The position numbers and the translations under genes are program-made. Below, one piece after another: positions 5,405 through 9,980 of a stretch of 9,980 bases of DNA. The stretch comes from Spirochaetia bacterium (GTDB taxonomy: Bacteria; Spirochaetota; Spirochaetia; Treponematales; Breznakiellaceae): contig BNUU01000046.1 in NCBI GenBank assembly GCA_025997595.1, positions 1 through 9,980 on the forward strand, written 5' to 3'. The notes below the pieces were generated by a model that did not search any database, was not told the DNA's origin, and saw only the letters and a list, made by a program, of their open reading frames with translations. Each line of letters opens with the position of its first letter. The stretch's first letter is position 1.

Positions 5405-7179
5405 TATGTACCTTTTCCATATTTTGACAGTAATTCATCCGCATGGGCAAGGGCGGCCTTCCCCGCATCCCCCGCCAACATCCGGGCAATCTCCTGCCGC
5501 CTTTCCTCGTTCCCAAGGGTCGAAACCAGGGTAAGGGTCCGTTCCCCGCCGCCGCCGACAACAACTTTTTTTTCTACCCTTAGATGATTATCCGCCCGAA
5601 CGGCGATACTGGCAAGATGGGTAACACAAAAAATCTGTTTGAGATTTCCGATTTTAACCAGATATTCCCCAACCGCAAGGGCCACTTCCCCCCCAATCCC
5701 CGTATCGATCTCATCAAACACCAGGGTCTCCGGGGAAGAATCCGGGCTTCCATCTGCATCAGACAGTACCGTCTTGACAGCCAGCATCACCCGTGAAAGT
5801 TCACCCCCGCTGGCAATGCGGGAAAGATCCTTCAGGGGCTCCCCGGTATTTGCGGAGATGAGAAATTCCACATCCTCCGCCCCCCAGGGACCGCAGACCA
5901 GGGCGCCGGGGGTATTGACGGCGGCCCCCTGCCCCGGGCTTTGGCCCTTGGGCAATACAGCTGCGGAAAACCGGGCATTGGGCATCCCCAGATGGGAAAG
6001 AATTTCGGTAATCCTATCCCCCAGTTTAAGGGCCCCGGTTTTTCGTTTGGCCCTGATGGAAGCCGCCCGTGAAGCAATATCCCTTTCCAGGGCCGCAATA
6101 TCAGAGCGGAGTTTGTCCCGATTTTCCCCGGCCCCTGAAAGGGCCTCAATTTCCTCCGCCGCCTGGGCACGGTACGCAAGGATCGCGTCCTCATCGCTCC
6201 CCGGGACGGAACCCCCGGCAGCTTTGCCCGCATATTTCTTCTTCAGCCGGTACAATAGGGCGAGCCGTTCCTCCACTTCCTCAAGCCGTTTCGGATCGTA
6301 GGTAAGATTATCCCGGTAAGAACGGAATTCCTCGGAAATGTCCTCCGCCTCAAAATAGAGGTCATCAAGCCGTTTCTGAATCCCCCCCAGGGAAGTGTCG
6401 ATAGCGGCGGCGGCGTCCAGGGCGTTACGGGCCCGTCGGCACAGACTCAGCGCCGAAGCCCCATCGTTATAGAGGGCAGTGGCGGCGCTGTTCACCTGCT
6501 CCGCAAGGCGTTCAAAATCCCCCAGCCGCTGGGCCTCGCTTTCCAGTTCCCGACTTTCCCCGCTCCTGGGGGCAGCCTTGTCAATTTCCTCAACCCCATA
6601 GCTCAAAATCTCAAGCCGCTCCGCCCGATCCCGTTCGGAACCAAGGGAGTTTTCCAGATTCCGTTTCTTTTCCGCAAGCTCAAGAAAAACCCGGTTAAAT
6701 TGGGCGGTCTCTTCCTGAAGTCCCGCAAATCGGTCGAGGTATCGCCGATGATTTTCCTTACGGAGCAATGATTCGTGGTTATGCTGGCCGTGAATATCAA
6801 AAATAAGGGCCATAAACTCCGCCAGATCCGTCCTGGTTACCGGCACATCCTGTATATAAATGGAACTGCGGCCCGAAGTTTTGATATTCCGCCGCACAAT
6901 GATCCGTCCTTCCTCGGGATTGATATCCCGAGCCGCCAGCCATTCCAGGGCCTCGCTGCTTTTTTCCACAATGGCAATGACCGCCGTAACACTGGCCTCT
7001 TCAGTACCGGTCCTGATAACATCCGTATCAGCCTTGGCGCCCATCAAAAAGCTCAAGGAGCCCACAATGATGGATTTTCCCGCCCCGGTCTCCCCGGTAA
7101 GCACGTTAAACCCATCCTCAAAGGAAATAGATATACTGTCGATGAGGGCATAGTTTCTGATGCTCAGTTCCTCAAGCAT
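5404..7179 (-). CDS. recN: DNA repair ATPase RecN
   Basis: RecN is an SMC-like ATPase that gathers and tethers broken DNA for recombinational double-strand break repair. With the start at 7179 the protein has 591 residues, slightly longer than the E. coli protein (553). Walker A GETGAGKS is at 29-36, a long charged coiled-coil occupies roughly 160-420, and the C-terminal head carries the signature ASGGELSRVMLAVK (from 456), Walker B LVFDEID (486-492) and THLASIA (520-526). The N-terminal MLEELSIRNYALID is the typical RecN opening. A longer frame reaches 7260, but its extra 27 residues lie within nadK and look unlike RecN, whereas AGGGGGG precedes the ATG at 7177-7179. The gene overlaps the end of nadK by eight bases and is coupled downstream to the helical protein. 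Confidence 0.97.
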   Translation of the reverse strand: MLEELSIRNYALIDSISISFEDGFNVLTGETGAGKSIIVGSLSFLMGAKADTDVIRTGTEEASVTAVIAIVEKSSEALEWLAARDINPEEGRIIVRRNIKTSGRSSIYIQDVPVTRTDLAEFMALIFDIHGQHNHESLLRKENHRRYLDRFAGLQEETAQFNRVFLELAEKKRNLENSLGSERDRAERLEILSYGVEEIDKAAPRSGESRELESEAQRLGDFERLAEQVNSAATALYNDGASALSLCRRARNALDAAAAIDTSLGGIQKRLDDLYFEAEDISEEFRSYRDNLTYDPKRLEEVEERLALLYRLKKKYAGKAAGGSVPGSDEDAILAYRAQAAEEIEALSGAGENRDKLRSDIAALERDIASRAASIRAKRKTGALKLGDRITEILSHLGMPNARFSAAVLPKGQSPGQGAAVNTPGALVCGPWGAEDVEFLISANTGEPLKDLSRIASGGELSRVMLAVKTVLSDADGSPDSSPETLVFDEIDTGIGGEVALAVGEYLVKIGNLKQIFCVTHLASIAVRADNHLRVEKKVVVGGGGERTLTLVSTLGNEERRQEIARMLAGDAGKAALAHADELLSKYGKGT

Positions 7180-8095
7180 GTGTCCCCCCTGTAACAGCCC
7201 CCTCCTCCCGGAGGGGAGGGAACCATGAGAGCTTTGTGCGGAGGGCCTTGTAAAAGGCACTGCGGCCGGAAGCGACCAATTGGGCTTGGCAGGGGGCCTT
7301 CCGGAGGTATATCCTATCCCCCGGCTCCAGCGCCTGGGTAACCTGGCCGTCTATGGTGAGCAGTACCCCGCTGCGCTGTTCCCTTTCCACTTCCACGATG
7401 ACCGTTTCCTGCGGGGGCAGCACAATCGGCCGGTTCGACAGGGTAAAGGGACAGATGGGATTGATGATGATCGCTTCCATTTCCGGCTCCAGGATGGGCC
7501 CCCCGGATGCTACCGAATAGGCGGTGGAACCCGTGGGGGTGGCCACGATAAGGCCGTCGGATCGGTACTGTCCCAGCCTGATGTATTCGTGCAAACCCTC
7601 TTCCCCGGGAGTCCCGGAAACAGGCAGTTCCGACTCCACATTAAGCCTGATGATCTTTGCTATCCCCGACGCGGCAATAACCGTGTCGTTCAGACAGGGA
7701 CCCAGGGCGCATATACTGCCTCCCCGCTCCACACTTACGTCCAGCATGAAACGCCGGGAAACCGCAATCCTCCCCTGCCGCCACTTTTCAAAAATCTCTT
7801 TCCATTCATCGGGATATACCGCCGCAATAAAGCCCAGGGTGCCCAAATTTATCGGGATGATGGGCACTCCCAGGGGCGCCATAGCCCGGGCCGCATAAAG
7901 CACCGTACCGTCCCCCCCCAGGCTGAAGGCCACATCATAGGGGTCGTCCTGCTTGAAATCATATTTTTCCTCAAAGGTAAAAAACCGGGTCCTGATACGC
8001 CGCTTTTCCAATTCGATGCGAATTTCTTCTGCAATGGTTTTAGCATCCGGCTTGTGAAGATTTATGAATAACAACGCCCTTTTGGGTTCAGCCAT
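7172..8095 (-). CDS. nadK: NAD kinase
   Basis: The enzyme phosphorylates NAD+ to NADP+ in the cytoplasm, supplying NADPH for biosynthesis and redox defence. The 307-residue sequence has the family's GGDGT motif at 60-64, NLGTLGF at 83-89, the NDTVI block at 135-139 (usually NE in relatives) and the second nucleotide site SDGLIVATPTGSTAYS at 178-193, followed by NPICPFTLSNRPIV (211-224). A short insert-like stretch (about 155-173) precedes the SDGLI block. The start at 8095 has GGAG (8102-8105) six bases upstream. The GGDGT region is written with eight consecutive G bases. A 76-base gap separates it from the DegT-family gene, while its end overlaps recN by eight bases. The nadK-recN pairing occurs in many bacteria. 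Confidence 0.97.
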   Translation of the reverse strand: MAEPKRALLFINLHKPDAKTIAEEIRIELEKRRIRTRFFTFEEKYDFKQDDPYDVAFSLGGDGTVLYAARAMAPLGVPIIPINLGTLGFIAAVYPDEWKEIFEKWRQGRIAVSRRFMLDVSVERGGSICALGPCLNDTVIAASGIAKIIRLNVESELPVSGTPGEEGLHEYIRLGQYRSDGLIVATPTGSTAYSVASGGPILEPEMEAIIINPICPFTLSNRPIVLPPQETVIVEVEREQRSGVLLTIDGQVTQALEPGDRIYLRKAPCQAQLVASGRSAFYKALRTKLSWFPPLREEGAVTGGTHA

Positions 8096-8171
8096 GCATC
8101 ACTCCGTTCCGCTTTCGTAAAGACAAGATTTCCACACCACTATACGGCGGCGGCCTCATGAAGCGCCCCCG
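8096..8171. other. Short gap between the DegT-family gene and nadK
   Basis: These 76 bases contain the nadK ribosome site at the left end. I see no clear terminator hairpin and no strong promoter, so nadK may be read through from the DegT-family gene. Confidence 0.4.
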
Positions 8172-9317
8172 TTACGGAAGGGTAAGGATAAGTTTTGATA
8201 TCCGCTCCACTTCCGCGGAACTTAAACGGGGATAGAGTGGAAAAAGAACCGTCCGTAAGGAAAGTGAATACGCTTCAGGACAAAACCCCGCTTCCAGGGA
8301 AGGGCCCTCCCCCGCGGAAGCGGATTCTTTGGAGGCTCCGCCGGGTATGGCCACAAGGGTATCGTCAAAGGCGCTTTCTACGATGATATCCTTCTTTCGG
8401 GCATAGGCCTTTACATCCTTTAACCCCGTTTCCAGAATGAGGGGGAAAGCGTAGTTATTGTATTCCCCTGTTTCCTGGACAAAGCGCTTATGCCTGGTAC
8501 GGAGCGCCGATTGGGCATACACACGGGCAATTTCCCTGCGTTTTTCCAGATTTTTCGCCCCTTCCCGGAACTGGATCACAGCCATGGCGGCATTGATATC
8601 CGGCAGACTGTATTCCCGGGGAAGCTCCCCAAAGTTCCGCAGCACAGATCCATCCCGGCGGTTTGCCGCATACAAAAGAGCCCCCCCCCCTGCGGTAAGC
8701 ATATCCCGTTCCTCAAGGCCCAAAATCGTGAATATCCCGGAACTTCCGGTAGAATTTCCCGCTTCACGACCCTGACCGGCGGATGCGGACTCTCCGCTTC
8801 CCCCTTCCTTTTCTTCCGTCACGTCGCCCCCGGCGATAAAACCGTAACTTTGGGACCTGTCATCAATGACCGGCAGCCCCAGTTCCGCAATGGCAGCGAT
8901 ATCCGGTACAAAACCAAGGGTATGGTGAATCACAATACCCCGGGGATCCACACCATCGGTCTTTTTAGCAATAAGGGCCTCAATGGTTTCCCGGCCAATA
9001 ATGGGAGAAGATGAAAGTACATCGCAATAAATTGGTTTAAGCCGCAGATCTTCGATAACCCGCGCATAGTACCAGGGGGACAGGGCGGAAATAATCACCC
9101 CCTGACCATCTTCAAGATCCAATGCTTTCAGGGCAAGGTACAGGGCAATTGCCGGACTGCGGAGCGCCAAACAGTAATCAAAACGCAGATGTTCCTTTGC
9201 AATCTGAATCAGGAGCCGGGCCTGCTCCCCGGGTCCGATTTTATCCTCCACCATGGCCGTCAGAACCGCATCCATCTCCTTCCGTCTGATGGTCGGAGAA
9301 TAGACTTCAATCTTCAT
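8172..9317 (-). CDS. DegT/DnrJ/EryC1-fold protein, probably without PLP lysine
   Basis: The 381-residue protein follows the plan of sugar-nucleotide aminotransferases of the DegT/DnrJ/EryC1 family: YSPTIRRKEMDAV at the start, a cofactor-pocket block VIDDRSQSYGF (150-160), LTAGGGALLYA (207-217), the PDINAAMAVIQF block (239-250, usually N-x-R-x-x-E-x-QAA) and a final FPLYPRLSSAEVERI (359-373). Members use a lysine two or three residues before the TAG block to bind PLP. Here that place reads GLEERDMLTAG (200-210), with Arg or Asp and no Lys between 171 and 229. It is therefore probably not an ordinary aminotransferase. Two Gly/Ser/Glu-rich inserts (about 168-194 and 326-344) both contain ESASAG. 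A run of ten G bases encodes the triple glycine. The start at 9317 is chosen because the family opening begins there; its ribosome site is poor. A longer frame to 9392 adds unrelated residues. Confidence 0.8.
   Translation of the reverse strand: MKIEVYSPTIRRKEMDAVLTAMVEDKIGPGEQARLLIQIAKEHLRFDYCLALRSPAIALYLALKALDLEDGQGVIISALSPWYYARVIEDLRLKPIYCDVLSSSPIIGRETIEALIAKKTDGVDPRGIVIHHTLGFVPDIAAIAELGLPVIDDRSQSYGFIAGGDVTEEKEGGSGESASAGQGREAGNSTGSSGIFTILGLEERDMLTAGGGALLYAANRRDGSVLRNFGELPREYSLPDINAAMAVIQFREGAKNLEKRREIARVYAQSALRTRHKRFVQETGEYNNYAFPLILETGLKDVKAYARKKDIIVESAFDDTLVAIPGGASKESASAGEGPSLEAGFCPEAYSLSLRTVLFPLYPRLSSAEVERISKLILTLP
8681..8690 (-). repeat. Ten-base poly-G tract inside the DegT-family gene
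   Basis: The coding strand has ten consecutive G bases, reading GGG GGG GGG G in frame for the three glycines at 210-212. Tracts of this length slip during replication, and a one-base change would truncate the protein. In the state seen here the gene is in frame on both sides. Confidence 0.9.
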
Positions 9318-9400
9318 GCTGTTAAATGTACTATTTAATAGGACTTTCTTGCAAGGGTCTAAAACCAGAAACAGTTTACCCCATTGCCTCAAAGTGCAGG
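9318..9400. other. Upstream region of the DegT-family gene
   Basis: No gene is visible. A weak minus-strand promoter might be TTTAGA (about 9358-9363) and TATTAA (about 9335-9340) with a 17-base spacer, each matching consensus at four of six positions. I do not consider it established. Confidence 0.25.
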
Positions 9401-9405
9401 CGATG

Positions 9406-9480
9406 GCCTCCCCTGAGGAGCGGGAAAGTAGGCCTTCCTCTCAAAGGTATTTTTCCATGCCCCTTTGGGGCTGGAAAAAT
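9406..9480. repeat. Outermost partial copy of the 5S-derived repeat plus a hairpin
   Basis: CTCCCCTGAGGAGCGGGAAAGTAGG (split here as CTCCCCTGAGGAG at 9408-9420 and CGGGAAAGTAGG at 9421-9432) equals the helix IV-V side of the local 5S rRNA apart from one base, but lies on the plus strand. It is followed by a different spacer that forms a strong hairpin, ATTTTTCCA (9449-9457) with TGGAAAAAT (9472-9480) around CCCC-TTT-GGGG. The arms carry T then A, the reverse of an intrinsic terminator, so I do not call it one. Confidence 0.6.
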
Positions 9481-9680
9481 AAAAAAGCCTGGCAATACCC
9501 GGGGCCTTCAGCCACCCTAAAGGATGGCTGCCCGCAGACGGGTGGTGTTACCTGTTTGAGGCCCACGCGGTGTTACCGTCTCGTGGAAACACCCTTACGG
9601 GTGCTTATGTGCGCGCCTACTTTCCCACCGGGGTCTCCTCCCCTGAGGAGCGGGAAAGTAGGCATAAGTCCGCAAGAAAT
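9481..9680. repeat. 200-bp repeat unit 1 with 5S-derived ends
   Basis: AAAAAAGCCTGGCAAT starts this unit at 9481, the next at 9681, and the 5S gene end at 9881, an exact 200-bp spacing. GCCTGGCAAT is the complement of the 5S 3' end. Read on the minus strand the unit holds CACCC-GTAA-GGGTG, CGGT-AAC-ACCG nested in CACG/CGTG, CCCG/CGGG, a 9-bp stem CAGCCATCC/GGGTGGCTG and the tail GCCAGGCTTTTTT. On its right is a 12-bp palindrome arm pair GCCTACTTTCCC (9615-9626) and GGGAAAGTAGGC (9652-9663) around CTCCTC-CCCT-GAGGAG (9635-9650). It is noncoding, since its length is not a multiple of three. Confidence 0.85.
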
Positions 9681-9880
9681 AAAAAAGCCTGGCAATGCCC
9701 GGGGCCTTCAGCCACCCTAAAGGATGGCTGCCCGTAGGCGGGTAGTGTTACCTGTTTGAGGCCCACGCGGTGTTACCGTCTCGTGGAAACACCCTTGCGG
9801 GTGCTTATGTGCGCGCCTACTTTCCCACCGGGGTCTCCTCCCCTGAGGAGTGAGAAAGTAGGCATAAGTCCGCAAGAAAT
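9681..9880. repeat. 200-bp repeat unit 2 next to the 5S gene
   Basis: It is nearly identical to unit 1. The differences I see fall in hairpin loops (the minus-strand tetraloop is GCAA instead of GTAA; the CCCG/CGGG loop differs in two bases), in one pairing position that becomes a G-U wobble on the minus strand (GAGAAAG at 9852-9858 in place of GGGAAAG), and in a few single bases elsewhere. The unit joins directly to the T tract and 3' end of the 5S gene, so the array lies immediately downstream of the rRNA operon on the same strand and could be transcribed by read-through. Confidence 0.85.
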
Positions 9881-9886
9881 AAAAAA
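9875..9886 (-). terminator. T-rich stop after the 5S gene
   Basis: The minus strand reads TTTTTTATTTC directly after the terminal GCCAGGC of 5S. The closing helix of 5S followed by six T bases can work as an intrinsic terminator. The same GCCAGGCTTTTTT is repeated at the end of each 200-bp unit. Confidence 0.5.
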
Positions 9887-9980
9887 GCCTGGCAATGTCC
9901 TACTTTCCCACTCCTCAGGGGAGCAGTATCATCGGCGTAAGAGGGCTTGACTTCCGTGTTCGGAATGGGAACGGGTATAA
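9887..9980 (-). rRNA. rrf: 5S ribosomal RNA, 3' part
   Basis: The minus strand shows the 3' 94 bases or so of a 5S rRNA; the 5' end lies beyond the window. CCCGTTCCCATTCCGAACACGG is the helix II-III and loop B/C region (here written as CCCGTTCCCATTCC plus GAACACGG). CGCCGATGATACTG corresponds to the loop A/E side, CTCCCCTGAGGAG to helix IV, and TGCCAGGC is the 3' strand of the closing helix I, as in E. coli (TGCCAGGCA). The operon's 16S and 23S genes should lie to the right. Confidence 0.95.

Noticed and set aside
5639..6301. Long plus-strand frames within recN
   Set aside because: GC-rich antisense shadows of a gene with complete RecN motifs.
9449..9480. Intrinsic terminator
   Set aside because: The stem is strong but its arms run T then A on either strand, and no T tract follows the hairpin.
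9316..9950. Plus-strand frames with repeated protein text across the 200-bp array
   Set aside because: The repeat length is not a multiple of three, so frames break between units, and the sequence is 5S-derived and structured.

Overview
The window looks like a piece of a Treponema-type spirochaete chromosome. This rests on the run nadK - recN - conserved helical protein downstream of a DegT-family gene, and on a spirochaete-like 5S rRNA at the right edge. The genus is inferred from recollection of treponemal gene order, not from a search.

Two parts differ sharply in composition. From about 1 to 4420 the DNA is very AT-rich and modular. It starts with a stretch of about 570 bases with no convincing gene, ending in three 40-bp palindromic repeats. 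Then come a polytopic membrane protein (DUF4153-like, minus strand), a two-gene type II restriction-modification operon (plus strand) and a RimJ/RimL-type acetyltransferase (minus strand). The modules are separated by related GC-richer, hairpin-dense elements. Two are well preserved (about 607-699 and 3577-3754); two are visible only as end fragments (about 24-38 and 1975-1994). The full copies open with the same 12-mer (TTTCGCATAACG), and one closes with its inverse. This resembles an array of integron gene cassettes with attC-like sites, but no integrase is in the window, so that reading is a hypothesis. Each of the three transcription units has its own near-consensus sigma-70 promoter with a 17-bp spacer, so none depends on an outside promoter. 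The promoter of the restriction operon ends so close to the ATG that its first gene is predicted to be leaderless.

From about 4427 to the right edge the DNA is GC-richer and everything reads on the minus strand. In the order of transcription these are: the 3' part of a 5S rRNA gene, two tandem 200-bp repeats that reuse 5S 3'-end sequence and carry structured hairpins, a DegT/DnrJ/EryC1-fold protein that seems to lack the PLP-binding lysine and carries a 10-G tract, NAD kinase, RecN (8-nt overlap with nadK), a conserved helical protein (1-nt TAATG overlap with recN), and finally a decayed fragment of an ABC transporter ATPase at the edge of the AT-rich region. NadK, RecN and the helical protein form a translationally coupled block.

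The features that standard annotation explains least are the 5S-derived repeat array, where the two copies differ mainly in ways that keep RNA pairing or a GNRA tetraloop on the minus strand, and the attC-like modular island.
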